Notes: generated from the letters alone by a model not told the origin. Positions 1-13,739 are shown, counted from the stretch's first letter. The stretch is 64,000 bases of DNA from Gymnogyps californianus (GCF_018139145.2 NC_059474.1:43914344-43978343); one strand, 5' to 3'. Program-made: numbers and translations.

Positions 1-879
1 ATTATAAGTAAATGAGCTTTTCCCTTAGAGGGCAAAGATAGCAATAATATCCCAAGTGAAAGTAATTAAAATGAGTTTCCTTCTGCATTTTGAATCACAA
101 CTATTTAGTTAGTCCTCTCAGTGTTCACACCTTTCTCTCTTTAAGGAAAAACAGCATTTGCAGACAGTGCAAGAAATGTTTATATTCTGGAAATCTGTAA
201 AGTAGCACATACATGACTCAGCATTGGTTTCATGTTATGTAGTCACATTTGTGACTTGTGATTTCTAAGCTCTATTACAGGGAGAAGAAACAATATAAAA
301 GATTATGATATAACTTAGTTTGTCCTTAAGTATGGGACCTTATTTCACGTAGGACTTGGACACAGTTTACCATCTACTTTAAGTATGTACTTGTCTAGAG
401 AAACTAATACTATTCAGTTATCTTTTGCATGCATATATCAGCTTCTGGGATATTGAAATGGAATTCACTCATTTTATCACTTGAGTAAGGATGTGACCTC
501 TGCCCTAGCATCTAAGGATATGCAGTGGTCTGCAGACAGGGCTGCACAGTTTCACCTCAGATTTCACAGGTACCAAACAGGATGGGGGATACACTAGCCT
601 TTGCTTTATAAGTTCTGTGAAAAGATTCCAAATAGATTTTCAAAGAATGCTTACTTGTTTTTAATTTGTTACCCACAATGGAAGCACTGGGACCTGAGCA
701 AGTATAGTGGCAAAAGTTAAAAATTATAATGATGTGTATCAGTTATCTCATTATCTGCTAGAGTGATCGGGTAATTTCTTACTAGTTATTTGCTAGAAGA
801 CAAAATGGTTTCCCTAAAAACTTGGAGAAGGTATTTGATATTTAAACAAGATATATCAGAGTCAGGGCCTGTAGGATAC

Positions 880-1463
880 TGTCGTGGTTTAACCCCAGCC
901 GGCAGCTAAGCACCACGCAGCCGCTCGCCCACTGCCCCCCCACCCCTGGGATGGGGGAGAGAATCAGGAAAAAAAACTCGTGAGTTGAGATAAAGACAGT
1001 TTAATAGGACAGAAAGGAATGAAAAACAATGATAATGATAATAATAATAATATGACAATAGCAATACTAAAAGAATTAAACTATACAAAGCAAGTGGTGC
1101 ACAATGCAATTGCTCACCACTCGTTGACCGATGCCCAGTTAGTTCCCGAGCCGCGATCCCCCCTCCCAGTTAACTCCCCCCAGTTTATATACTGGGCATG
1201 ATGTCATATGGTATGGAATAGCTCTTTGGCCAATTTGGGTCAGCTGTCCTGGCAGTGTCCCCTCCCAGCTTCTTGTGCCCCTCCAGCCTTCTTGCTGGCT
1301 GGGCATGAGAAGCTGAAAAATCCTTGACTTAGTATAAACACTACTTAGCAACAACTAAAACCATCAGTGTGTTATCAACATTCTTTTCCTACTAAATCCA
1401 AAACACAGCACTATACCAGCTACTAGGAAGAAAATTAACTCTGTCCTAGCCGAAACCAGGACA
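880..1463 (-). mobile_element. solo LTR of an endogenous retrovirus (short type, 584 bp)
   Basis: On the minus strand the element starts TGTCCTGGTTTCGG and ends GGTTAAACCACGACA, the TG...CA ends of an LTR. It is flanked by a perfect 5-bp target duplication, GATAC, at 875-879 and 1464-1468. In its own direction it has a TATA box (plus positions 1184-1191), an ATTAAA polyadenylation signal and the GC-rich U5 end typical of a very common avian LTR group. No internal retroviral sequence adjoins it, so it is a solo LTR left by recombination between the two LTRs of a provirus. The 5-bp duplication would fit an ERVL-like or other class with 5-bp integration; the exact family needs a repeat library. 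It matches the plus-strand copy at 14673-15262 over its whole length. Confidence 0.93.
1184..1191 (-). promoter_or_regulatory. TATA box of minus-strand solo LTR
   Basis: The minus-strand sequence TATATAAA lies mid-LTR and is followed by the G-rich ACTGGGGGGAG block, exactly as in the copy at 14937-14944. It would be the core promoter of the U3 region, reading away from SPOCK3. There is no evidence that it is still active. Confidence 0.6.
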
Positions 1464-3305
1464 GATACCTAAGGTAACATTTCTCAATAACTGGAATGAG
1501 GTAATTTAAGGATTATAAGGTATGTTAACCACTAAAATCCAGCTATGGTACATCAGTGACCAAAATTAATTGTCAAGTATTTGATGGTCTTGTTAAAATG
1601 AGTTTAGTTATCTCACTAAAATTCACGGTACACTTGTACATATTGCCCTTTTTTATTTCTTTATCTTTTCAGTTGATTAAAAAACTACCTTCTTAAGCTT
1701 TTATCTAGGAACTTCCGTGAGCATTTAATTATGTTCCCTTATACAGCTTACAAACCTATTCTTGCTCAACAGCATCAGTAAAACATGTTAATGGCATGTG
1801 TCAGAAGATACAGCATTTCTTTGTGTATTACTAATTATTTAATTGTATAAAAATGATGAAATACAATGGCAATAAAAAGACTGTATATTAAAGATGTTCA
1901 TACTGTTTTCCACAGGCAATTGTAGTGACTGCTTTTTCTACAGTTTTTATTTTTGTTCAACTCAGCATTATATATTAATGAGGTTTGCTGAGTCATATGA
2001 TATTTTTAAGCTTCTATATTACTGACCGTATCTGTAAGTTCCATAATTGCAATAGGGCCACTAGGAGCAAGAAGGCATAAAAATGCATTGAACTTGATGC
2101 TTTTTATTGATAAATTTAGGACATAACTCTTGAGAAGTCTTGAATCCCATCTGGAATCAAAGAGTAGTTTGCTTACGTTATGAACAGCTTTAACAAAAAT
2201 AACATCTACCAGGGTGTAGTTGTATAGTGATTGAATTTCTGAACAAATTGATATATATGCATATAGATTTGTTTCATATTATTTTAACAATATGTATTTT
2301 TCTATTTTTATTGTCTTTACTGTCTGTGGATCTACCCAATTTGCAGTATTTCTCCCCCCCCCATCTGGTACAAGCTACATAGACTTGACTGTAATAAATA
2401 AAAATAACCATCTAGTGTTAATATTCACAAAGAACGTTTAATGAGTATCTCTATCACTGGTTTAATTACAGGTTCTGAACTGCAGCTTATGTCTTCACAG
2501 ATTCTAAGTTCAGGTATTTGTTGATTTTTAGAAGTCCTCAGCTTGTTTAAAAGGGATATTTTTCTTACCAAAAAACCCTATACGGATCATATAAAAATAT
2601 GGCCTAATTCTTTCAGCATAGCTTTTACTTCTTAAAATCTGTGCAGCACTATTCTTAAACTGAGACCAATAATTTTAACTGCTTCCTTATATTATGTTGC
2701 AAATATATTGTCCTTAGTAGACCTGTGGTTTTCCTTCCATCCCATTTTCTGTTGTCACATCTGTTCTTACTTGCTTTGTAATGATAATTATGCTGTAATG
2801 CCTCTCTCATAATCCTTTGTATTCCTTAATTTCTTCCATTTTGGACTGTTTTCACACTAGAGTGTTCTCTTTCTCCATGGCAATGAGAGGTAGACCAGAA
2901 CATTGTTCTGAGCCTTGGCATAAGAGACTACCTGTTGGGAGAAACATACCAAAATCCTGTCCATGCGACTTCATGATTATCTTTGTGATGAATTTTCTCC
3001 AGACTGAAAAACAAACGTACAAACACAACAGCAGCAAAAGTATAGTGTTTCATAACTGACTCCAGATTTTTCTCCTTGACATGCTAAAAATACAAAAACT
3101 TTCAGCTTCCTGAAAGAAAGCTGATGAGTAGCACTTTTCTTTCCTCTTGCTGTCCTCAGATATGGTTGAAAAAATGTTTTCTAAAAATTGAGTAAGGGCC
3201 AAGGCCTTTGCCAAATACCTTTCTTAGACACTAAGTAGACCCTTAAAAGCTAGACTCTTTCTGTCTTTGTGCCCTCCATGTGTCCTTCACATCTTTCAAG
3301 GCTTC

Positions 3306-4275
3306 TGTCCCGGCCGGCAACGAAGCACCACGCAGCCGCTTGCTCACTCCTCCCCCCAGGTAGGATGGGGAGGAGAAAATACAACAAAAAAAGCTCGTGG
3401 GTCGAGACAAGGACAGGGAGGGATCACTCACCAATTATGGTCACAGGCAAAGCGGACTCGATTTTGGGGGAAAATAAACCAATTTAATGTGTTAACAAGC
3501 AAACCAGAGTAGAATGATGAGAAATAGAACAGTATCTTAAAAACACACCTTACCCCTGCCCCTCCTTTTCTTCTGGGCTCAGCTTTGCTCCTGATACCTC
3601 TACCTCCTCCCCCCCGCAGCGGCACGGGAATGGGGGTTGCAGTCAGTTCGTCCCACATTGTCTCTGCTGCTCCTTCCACGGGGGGGGGGGGGACTCCTCA
3701 CACTCTTCCCCTGCTCCAGCATGGGGTCCCTCTCACAGGGGTCAGCCCCCCATGATTTTCTCCAACTCAGGTCCTTTCCACGCACTGCAGTCCTCCGTAA
3801 ACTGCTCCAGCGTGGGCTTTACCACAGAGTCGTGGCCTTTTCTGGGCCCACCCACCTGCTCCGGCATCGGATCCTCGACGGGCTGCAGGGGAATCTCTGC
3901 TCTGGAGCACCTCCTCCCTGTCCTCCATCTGCACTGACCTCGGTGTGTGCATGGTTGTTTCTCTCACATCCCACTTGTCTCCTCACTGGAGCTCCTCTTC
4001 TTCTGCCATCTTTTTCCTCTCCTGCTCTCTTTACTGTAGCAGCTGCTGCTGCTCCTCCTCCTCTTCTTTTTCTTCCTCCTCCATCTTACTCTCGCACCAC
4101 TTCAGGAGGTTCCCCCCCCCCATTCTTAAATATGCTGTCACTGAGGCGCAGCCACCGTTGCTGATGGGCTCAGCCTTGGCCTGAGGCGGGTCTGGGTTGG
4201 CGCCAGGGAAGCTTCTAGCAGCTTCTCACAGGGGCCATGCCTGTAGCCCCTCCCCCACTGCACAAACCCAGCACG
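3306..4275 (-). mobile_element. long-type LTR, minus strand (about 970 bp)
   Basis: This aligns by eye, end to end and in reverse, with the plus-strand LTR at 42719-43771. Shared landmarks are the GTGGGGGAGGGGCTACAGG start block, a TATTTAAG TATA-like motif, a GAA-rich tract, a central GC-rich part and the U5 sequence with the TGGTCACAG and CTCGTGGGTCGAGACA blocks (as read on the plus strand). Compared with that copy it lacks one 72-bp tandem duplication and 11 bp next to the 3' terminus (the CTTAAACCACG block), which accounts for the 83-bp length difference. Its 5' TG has become CG. I find no target duplication (GCTTC versus TTAAC), so its outer boundary near 3306 is uncertain. No internal proviral sequence is present. 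Confidence 0.85.
4031..4084 (-). other. short acidic/Gln ORF inside long LTR (17 codons)
   Basis: On the minus strand, downstream of the TATA-like motif of the LTR, an ATG opens a 17-codon frame of Glu (with one Lys) followed by Gln and Leu, ending TAA. The equivalent frame exists in the other long LTR at 42912-42968 with a similar composition. A GAA/GAG/CAG tract produces such a frame readily, so it may have no coding role and may instead act as a purine-rich RNA element. Confidence 0.3.
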
Positions 4276-7200
4276 TTAACCTGCAGGGCTTCCAACACCG
4301 TCAGAACTGATACCTCCAGTGACTGTTCTGATTCTTACTGGTGATTTATCTCAAATTGTTTTGGTTTATTCTTCGCTCAACAAGAGCCCAGCATCAGGAA
4401 TTATGAGACTAATGCTTCTAAAGGATGATAGATGTCTTCAGGATGTTGTAAGGAAAGAATGAGCTTTTCTCACTCAGTCTTAAATGAAGAAATGAAGCTA
4501 TGACTGATCCTTTCTGAAGGGCACGCGTATTATAAAGTACAACGGCAACGTACATCAGCCATGTTTTTAGTGCTGTGGGAAGGTACTTCCTTCTACTGAA
4601 AGATACATCACTTGCTGTGTCCTACTGCGAAGACTGTTTGATGTGAAAGAGACATAGAAATGGCAAATTCTGTCTTGCTTCTGAATTTTCTTTCTGTGGT
4701 TCTCCATGTCAGTCAGACTGACCCTATTTTTGTGGAGTTCCTTTATATCTAGGGTTTGGTTTGGGTTTTTTTTTCCCTCTTCTGGTTATTGCTGAATTGA
4801 AAAAAGACTGTTTCTACGTTGTATAGCGTTGCTACAGTAGATTGAGTTGATACAGTAAGTTGAATAAACTGCTAAAGTTGGTATTTTTCTGTATCAGATA
4901 CTGTTCTGGAGGGTTCTTCTAATGAAGTGTCTCAGAGCAAAGATCCAGTTTGCCTTCCTTGAAAGTGGCACCCCACTTTTTCTGCTGCAAGGCAAAAGTG
5001 TCATTATCTGATGCAGTACAACAAAAAAATTCTCTTTTGACTTTGTTTCTAAATATGTTCTGGAGTATGCCAAAAACCACTAAACAGTATTTTCTTGATC
5101 AACATGTTTTTTCCCTTATACATAATTTGAATCACTTTTGTTCAGAAAACTGTCAGTTTTCCCTATTTCAAAAACAAAAAAACTGTTTTCAATATATTTC
5201 TTATTCTTGTTTCAAATAGTATCTTCAGTTTTGGATTTAGTATATGAGCCAATCAGTAAATGCATCTATTTCCCAATTTTAAACTATGAATTTCATATCA
5301 TGTAGTCTGCAAAAATCTTAATGGAAGAACATAGATATCGTATGGTCTTGCTCTTAAAAGTTTGGAAATGCCAAAATTAAAACTCCCTAGGTTTAGTTTC
5401 TGTCATGCATGCTCTATAATCATTAATGGCATGGTCTTTAATAAGTGTTCGTTCATTGTTTATTCATAAGACCCCTGTACCATTCACTGCATATAATAAA
5501 ATGAAGTGCTTTCCATTATTTCGTTCTATCCAACTTGTTCAGTTTGTGACCCCAGTCTTTGATCTTCTCGTTCAAACCATTCTGAAGACAATGATAATTT
5601 CCTCTTGGATTTTTAAAATGATCTTCAGAACACAAAATGCCTTAAAAATTACTCATGTTCAGAATAAGAAGAAAGGTAAAGAAAATGAGGTGCCATTCTC
5701 CTCTTTAGTAGCAGGAGGATTGAGATAAAGATCATGAGTGTACGCTCTTTAGAGTCATAACCTTTATCTAAGCATTTAGCAGCCTATCTAGCATTTTTAT
5801 AACATTTGACATATTCGAAGGATGGCCTCCTTTAGCTCTGAAGTACAGGAGCACTGAATTTAGCACTTGATGTAATTGGATTCTGGGCTTGATTTAATGA
5901 TATTAATTCATCATAGATTTGCGTATAAAATTTCCTATTTTTTAAAAAAACAGGCTGAGAAAACCCTAGGAATTTGTATTTAATGGAGTATTGACACATT
6001 ATTAATTTTAATGGACTTGTAGTTCTTAAAGTCATTTGAAAGCCCAGACTTGGTTAAAAACAAACTTTCCATGTCATGATATTTTCGATGTTTATAAAAT
6101 GTTTTTGTTTCAAAATGGAATTTAAGCTAGAAATTTGAAATTTCCTTTGACAAGAAATACATTAAGAAGCGTATATTAAGCTTCTTTTTAGTTCAGTATT
6201 TTTTACAACCCAAATAAGCATTTCATGTGGTTCTTAGTGTTTTACAGAGAAGACTCTAAACAGAGAGCAAGCTCTGTATGAGTAGTAGAAGCCCCAGTGT
6301 TATTTGGGGCACCAGGTATGCATCATGTGCCATAGAAGGAAGTTCAGTAGTATACAGCTACCTTGAAATAATGAGGGGAAGTTGCCAATCAACTTACGCA
6401 AGGCATTTCTTTCAGTAAAAAGAACCTGAATGTCTAACAGTCAAAATTCATGAAACTTGGTATGTTTCTAGAAAATGTCTGTTTTGACAAATATCAATTT
6501 TCTAACAAAAAGCTAAACAAACAAGAAAAAAATCCATGGAAATTCTCAGCCAGCTTTATGCTGACCTCTGCAACTTAGGCTGTAGAGGTTACCATTCTCT
6601 ATGTGGAAGATGCGGGTGAAACAGTCTGACAGTGCTTTTCTTCAGTATGTATTGAGAGATCGAGACCCAGAAATTTAGGATTGCTTTCCAGACTGTAAAG
6701 AAAATGTTTGTGGGTTTGGTTATAGTTTTTTTGCAATCTTGTTTCCTCTACAACTTAATTATTTCTTTACATTTCTTCAAACCTCTTCCTGTAACATCCT
6801 GTCTCTACTGTTCTTGATTTCTCATCCTTCCTTTGCTTGCTTAGGGTTAATACCAGTCTTACCCAGTCACTTTGAGATGCACATCTGAATTCTTTATTTC
6901 TTTCAGCTAATTTCCACTTCCTTCTTACACCACCTCCTTCTAGTTCACTGCTCAAAGAATCAGTTGCTAGTGTTGACTTCCTCCTCCTTATCTTCCTTCA
7001 TGTGGCAGTTCCAGCCTACTCCTGCCTCCTGGCTTTATCTTCTCTCCTGCCTAGTTATCAGTCCCATTCTACCCATTTGTCTCCTAATGTCTGTGTTCCC
7101 AAATCTTGGTTTCCAGAAACTACTTTGTGAGTCCTCTGTTTACTTACCTTATTCCAAACCCCTCTTTTTATTTGGTGTGCTCCAAGCTTCTCACTTGATC

Positions 7201-7417
7201 TGCTTATTCCTTTTGTCCCCAGTCATCAGTTACTTCTATTTTTTTTTTTACTTTGCATCCCAGTATTAGAAACTATCCTATACACATATGCTAGTTCAAC
7301 TATCCAAGCGGGAAACATAGGTGAATAAAGAAAATAATAATACATTGCAAAAGGATAGTAGAAAAGAGTTGTTCCTTTTCTTCAAATATTTGGAGTTAAG
7401 AGTATTGACATACTGTC

Positions 7418-8655
7418 ATCGATTCAGATAAATTCTGGTTGGAAGGTACCCCTGAGAGACCTATAATCTAGCCTCCCACTCAAAGTTGGGGCTGTTACAA
7501 CACTGGGTTGATCAGGTCAGCTGTGGATTTTTTCCAGTCAAATTTTGAAAACCCCTAAGAACAAAGACGCATGATCTCCATGAGCAGCTTGTTCTGCTGC
7601 TGCACTACACTCCTAGTAAAGAAATTTTCCCTCATATCCAGCCTGAACTTCCCAGGCTGCAATGTGTGACCTTTGCACACCTCATTTAAATCATTTGGCA
7701 CTGCTGACAAGCTGGTAATTGCCCTTCAAATGGTTGCAGGCAACCATCCATTAGCCTCCTCAGTCCCAGACTAAATAAATCCAGCGTGCTCAAATTCTCC
7801 TGCTGTCCACTGTAACTCCCAGGCCATTTTCAACAGTCAGTTGTTTTGGAGCCTGTACCTCACATTCCTTCCTAGTTATGCCTTCCTAGAGTTCAGAACT
7901 TTCCAATTCTTATTGAACTTCATTTTTCTGCTGCGCAAACCCTCAAGTTACTGAGGTGTCTCTGGATTGAGCATTTGCTATTTGTTGTGTCATCTGCTCC
8001 CGCTAGTTCAGTTGCTTATGGCACGCTCTGTGTTATCATCCAGGTTGTTACTGAAGATGTTAAACAATACAATCCCCAGAACTGACTCTGGGGTGCTTTG
8101 GCCATTAGTGGGACACCAGTTGAATGTTAAGCTGTTGACCACTGATGTAATCAAATTTCAGCCCACTTAACTGTCCAGCCTTTACTTCCTCAGCTTCCAA
8201 ATGAACGCAGTGTGGGAGACGATATCAAAAGCCTTAGTAAAGTGAAGGTATGGTGCACCCACCATTCTCCCCTTGTGCAGAAACTGTTATTTCATTGTAG
8301 AAGGCAGTCTGGCTGGTCAAGCACTGTAAATCCTTGGTGGGTCTGCACTGAGTATTTATTCTTGTCTGTCATGTGCATGGAAAAGAACTCAAAGAGGACA
8401 TTTTCCATTGATCTTTACAGGGACTGAGGTGAGGCTGCCTGGCCTGTAGTTCCCTGCATCTACCTTCTTACATTTTATTTTTTAAGATGCTAGCTTTTTT
8501 TCCAGTTCCCAGAGATCTCCCGGATATGGTCCACCATTTTTCATAGATAAAAACCATAGCCTCACAATCATATTGGCCATCTCTTTCAACACACTTGGGT
8601 AAATTCCCTCCAGCCCCATAGATGTGATCTGATCTCTCTGTATAGTCTGTTACTG
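7418..8655 (-). mobile_element. old, truncated CR1 LINE with reverse transcriptase relics
   Basis: In minus orientation several frames still show CR1 ORF2 reverse transcriptase pieces in the correct order: GLEGIYPSVLKEMANMI near 8600, GNYRPGSLTSVP near 8430, TKAFDIVSH near 8220, ESVLGIVLFNIF near 8070 and MKFNKNWKVLNS near 7915. The YADD/FADD catalytic box region appears to be lost in a deletion between the last two. The 3' end near 7418 has the CCTTCCAACC-type sequence of CR1 3' UTRs. The endonuclease part is absent, as expected for a 5'-truncated copy. Many frameshifts and stops mark it as much older than the CR1 at 57-60.6 kb. The 5' limit near 8655 is approximate. Confidence 0.85.
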
Positions 8656-10319
8656 TTCTGCCACTCTTGGCTGTCCTTCGCTTCTCCAGACTGTGGCATT
8701 GTACGCAGAGGTCAGGGAATAAGTTTTGCCCTTGTTGCTAAGGGCTTGTGCATTAGTGAAGAGGCACCTGAGGAAACTGAACAGCAATCCTTCTGAATAG
8801 GCATGTGAAAGTCCCACAGATGGCCTTCTACCTCACATATGTCATCTGTTTTCAACTCTTCTCTCAACTCTGCTAGCCTACAGGAGCTGTAGTCTAACAA
8901 ACCTGTTTTAAGGCTCTCCTCACAAGTTGAATCTTGACAGCATAATAGGAGGAGCATGGCCAAAACTTTTTGTATGTGTTTGTAGTGAAAAGATGGTTCA
9001 TTATTTTTTTATTCATGATGAGAAATGAGATGCACTTTTAAAGAAACAAAGTTTTAAATTTTATTGGGATTTAGAAACTTAGAGTGTTCGTGCTTTGATA
9101 TTAATTCCTTCCTTTTCAAAATGTTTTTCAGTATTTTCTCAGTATTTCTGAATATAAGCTTTAGTGAGCATTTGGTATTTCTTGGCAAATGATTTCAATA
9201 CTGTGCTATTCAAACCTGCTGTTACTAATGCTGCTAGTACCAAATAGCCTCCACAGAAATCACACTGAATGAGATCTGTGAAACAGAGAGAGAGGGCTGA
9301 AAAGTGGTGGCTCTTAGCCCAGCCTCATCAACAGTACTAGAAGCATGAGGCAGAGAAAGGGAGCTGGATAAACATTGAGTGTGGGTAGCTGAGTGCTAGA
9401 GTTGCTGGAAGCAGCTATTGATTCTAATTGTGCTTTGCCAGCCTCGTGAATACAGGCCTCGGGGGTGGCATGGCCCAGGAGTCTGGAGCAGCAGAGGAAG
9501 CTGACATCAGCCTCCCTGGAGACTGGCACTGAACAACAAACGAGCATCCTTTCACCTGTCACTCCAGCACTCAAGGAGGGTAGGTGCCAAACAAGTAGGA
9601 AAGGAGTTTTGCAGCAAGGCTCAATCTCACCTACAGGTGTTTAGGTCCTTCACTGCCAGAGGAGCAATGCTGGTATTACCTCTGTGGTGGTTCATTATTT
9701 CAGAGTTTGTTTTCCCATGTTGATTCTTTGACTTACTAAACTGATCTTTAAGATTACCTGATTCCCAGAAGTACTGGATATGAAGTACCACTGCCTTTAT
9801 CTGTGTCTGAGGTGCTTTATGCACTGAACTGCTTCTGGTGGTTTTGGCTAAGCTAATTATATTTCTAATGAGATCTGAGGAAAAGGAGTCAAATCTGGCA
9901 GTAGTCACCTTTCTATGCTAGCCTGTAAAAATCTTCTAGACTTTTTCTTATTTCTTAAGTCCAGGTAATAAATCTGATTGTTTTTTCTTTAACCCTTGAT
10001 TCACTAAAGAAGGGTTCCTGCTCTGTGCTTCTTTGGAGTGTTGGAAAGGAATCCTCAAATGTGGCTTCATGGGAAGCATAAGAGGTATCTCAGCTGGTAA
10101 GGAGAGGTGGATCCTGTTGAGAAGAAAGTATAGAGCCAAAAAATTCACTAGGTAAATAGTCCCTGCCCTCCTGGAACTAGTTCTGCTCCTAGTTCTACTG
10201 CAGGCCCTTAGCTATGTGGCGTCAGACAAGGTATGCGCGTACTGTCCTACGGATTAAGCAAGCTATTGAATGCATCTGGGACAATTAGTAAAAAACGTGC
10301 TCAGGAGCACATGGTCTGT

Positions 10320-10660
10320 CCAGACTTCTTGCCCTCACAGATGTTCTGAGACACATAAGATGCTGCGATAGTGAATATGGTGTTGAGGAGTGTGGTAGCT
10401 ACCTTACTCCCTTGAGTGCACCCTCCTGCAGTTAACTGGCTAAACTAATGCTCTGCATTTACACAACGGAGTTCTCACATGGCTTATAATAGATTAGCTG
10501 TCTATGCAGGTCAGCAGAGATGCAAAGCAGCATCTGATAGGCAGGTGGATATCCACATGCTGCTGAAGAGCATATCTGTATCCTGGATGAGGATTCCAGA
10601 CCAGCTCAGATTTCAGGTTGAAGAATTTCCCAGTATGCAAGCATCATGCATTTGCATGGT
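10320..10660 (-). pseudogene. possible PIF/Harbinger-type transposase relic
   Basis: Two short minus-strand matches resemble PIF/Harbinger transposases. One is HDACILGNSS near 10620-10650, like the conserved HDARIL-NSS block around a catalytic Asp. The other is IAASYVSQNICEGKK near 10325-10370, like the C-terminal AACCVLHNICE-KGE block. They occur in the right order and are about 100 codons apart, somewhat less than in intact transposases. The intervening sequence is not convincingly alignable by eye, and stops and frame changes are present. A 165-codon plus-strand open frame (10479-10976) lies over the same region and is probably incidental. This could be chance similarity; a translated search against Harbinger transposases would settle it. 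Confidence 0.3.
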
Positions 10661-13600
10661 GCAACTTATACTTCCTGAGTTATGGTTTGTGTTTTGGGGT
10701 AGTACTCTCCTTCAGTGTCATTGGAGTATCTTAGTTATTCTGTGTGTGCTGCCTGTGGCCCTCATTTATTTGGGAAAACTGCAGTGTTTAGGAGTGGTAG
10801 ATTTCCCATATGATGGAAGCTTTGATGGTGTCGCATCCTTTTATTGCTGTAACACTTCTCCATGTGACCAGCAATTTAAGGCTCTACAGGGTAACGGCAA
10901 TCTTGCTGACATTAGGCTGAAGGTCCTGGAGCCAGATATAAGTGGAAAAAAAATTTCCGCACACTGTTGGTGCTAACTTTCTTTTTCCAGCACTGGAAAG
11001 AGGTTGGGACAGAGGTATTGGGTGACAACTCTACCACAGCTCTTTTGGTGAGACTTAGAACATAAATACATGTTATGGAGTCACTGGGAAGGTTTGGTGC
11101 AGATGAGTCAAACCCTCTGCTATTGGAGAGGTGCAAAGATGTGAAGGGGAGATACTTGGTGAGCTCAAGTCTGCTGTAGAAGTGAGCTTGAGGCAAGTGG
11201 AGGGCTGCGATGTGGGACTGTGGGCTCAATTCAGTTGCCTTGTTGAAATGGAGTCTGAAAATAGCATAGCCACCAAATAGGAAAGACCTAGCCTAAAAGA
11301 GGTAAAGAGCTTTCAGATCAGATGAGAAGCAGATGTATGTACTTGAGATGCAGATACAAGAAGTGGAATAGAAAACCCATTAAGAACTCCTTGAAATTAA
11401 AAATAGTCTCATAGCTAATGGCAGCAAGGAAAAAATCTAAATCTGATACTGTAGGTTTTGAGTTATATTGGGGAGCATGTGCAACCTGAAAAACTTTTGT
11501 TTCTGAAATTGTCAAAATATTATTTCATATCCATCTACAAATTGGAGTATGTAGCTCTTCTTTGATAAACAAACCCCTATGTAGGAATAGGGAGGCCAGC
11601 AGTAAAATGTATTTTTTGCATTATGATGAGTTGTATAAAATTTTAGTGGAATTTTGTATGGGCAGAATTTAGTTTGACGTTGAATAAAGTTCAGGAAATC
11701 TTGTATCTTTCCTGCTTTGGTAACTGTTGGAAGTATTGTTTCTTGAAAAGGCATTATATATGAAGCCATACCTCACATTGAACAGTTACCTATTAGACTT
11801 TTCTCTAAGTTGGTCGTTTGTAAGTCACACAATTAATAATATCCTTGCTGTACAACCTGTGCTGTAGCAGTGAAGTTATACTTGGATAAAATATAAAGAT
11901 AATTATAAATTTGGAAAACTGCTTCAATTTCAGTGGATTCTCTGACATAAATCAGCTTTGATTTTAATATATAGCCTTTTAATGCATAGGCTATACTAGA
12001 GCTAAAATGTGAACACGAAACAAGGCTGGATTTGCTTTATCCATTTTTCCAGGTCAACCTTGGTCTGAAAATATTTGTGAAGAAACTGCTCTCCTTGCTG
12101 TAGGACACTTGCTGTTCTCTGAGTCAGACTCATCATATCTACCATGTATCATTATACTCTTTAGCAATATAGATTTCTGTTAGATAGTAATTCAAGTGGT
12201 CAGCAATATATGGCAGCATCTACAGAAAATGTTGCAGAGGAGACATCAATAAAATGATGTAACGAATGCTGTACACAAGAAAGAAAATGAATAGGATCAT
12301 ATTTTTATCTCTATCGAAAGCTGAAAACTTCTGCTGCATAACTCCATTGTCAGATATGATTTCTTCCAGTGAGCTTTTTTCTCTTTTACTGTACTTAAAT
12401 GTGTATTTCTTAAAACTCATGTAGCAACTGCTTTTTAAGAATGAGAAGAATTCATATAGAAGAATATAGAAGTCCAAAAAGAAGCCATAAAAGTGTTCGA
12501 GGCAAAATATTTTTTTTTTTTCTTAAAAGCTTTTCTGATTAAGCTGCTTTTGGTTATTTTGAATTCTTTTCTTAAGGCTGTCAGATTTTCAGACTACATA
12601 TATGATATTTTTTTAAGGTAAGCCATTTTCAGGAAAAATAAAAAAATATTTATTAGTCTCAAAGCACATATATAATTGTAGCGTGAACTTCAGTTCTTAG
12701 AAACACTTCATCACTATGACCCGGACTGAGCATAAAGCTTAAACATGCATAATTTTAAGGCATGGATATTAAACTTATTGAAATCCATCATACATGGCTA
12801 TTAGAAGTGCTTTATGTGTCTTTCAGACAGAGAGAGACTTGAAAGAATTACTGACATTTCACGTAATTTCAAGTAGACCAGTAAGGATGAATTTTCTATT
12901 TAAAATGCACGGATACCTTTAGCTAGAAAATGTTGAAAAAGCGATACGGTTATTGTGACAAATTTGTGACTTTATTCTGTATATTTTTACAGCCTGCCCT
13001 TTAACATGCTCAGGACAAAGGCAAGGAAGGCCCTGAAGAAAATCAGAAGTCATAGGCTCTGTCCTGAAACATTGCCTTTTGCATTTATAGATTGTTAAAG
13101 GATACTTTGGCTAGAGATGCTGTGATGCTACTCAGCCTTCACTGTAAACTGTGTATTTGTTCATTCTGTTTTTAATTTTTTATTAAAATTGTGAAAAATG
13201 AGGCTTTGTAAATTATATAATAATCTTGATAATATTCTGAAGAGGATATTGAACATTATAATAATCGAACTCTTACTGAGTGAAGACCAGGAAATGTCTG
13301 AATGTAAGAGGAAGCTCGGTTCTTATACACGTGATAGATTAAATAGCTTTAGGAATATTTGTAAAATAGTGGAAGTGCAATTTATTGAAGCAATTTCCTT
13401 ACTTAATCTGAGAATCAATTAAGTATTTTATTTTGTTTTTAGAGGCACATAAAGATTTTGTTTAACATGTCCAGTAATGGACTTTATTTAAGTAACAGGT
13501 GATTTGAAAATTTGACTCTTTAGGAAAATCAGTATAGGTATATATGGTATATTAGTATATACATTTTGGATTTAAGATAGAAAATTCCATGCAAACCATA

Positions 13601-13739
13601 ATCCATTCAAACCATAGTACAATTCAAAAAACCAAAACCACCCCCCAACCTAAAAAGAAAATAGAAAGGTAGGCATAATGGGGAGAAGAATACAGAACCA
13701 AGTAGTGTTATTGTGTTCTATATAGATGCGTAGTGCTGC

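Noticed and set aside
3637..4164. 175-codon plus-strand open frame
   Set aside because: It is antisense to the long LTR at 3306-4275. Its Ser/Pro/Leu-rich composition is what GC-rich LTR sequence gives.
10020..10100. Exon-like segment ending CAGCTG|GTAAGG
   Set aside because: The acceptor is weak and the frame gives no recognisable SPOCK3 sequence.
10479..10976. 165-codon plus-strand frame as a gene
   Set aside because: There is no recognisable domain, promoter or splice context. The opposite strand carries possible transposase fragments, so it is more likely incidental.
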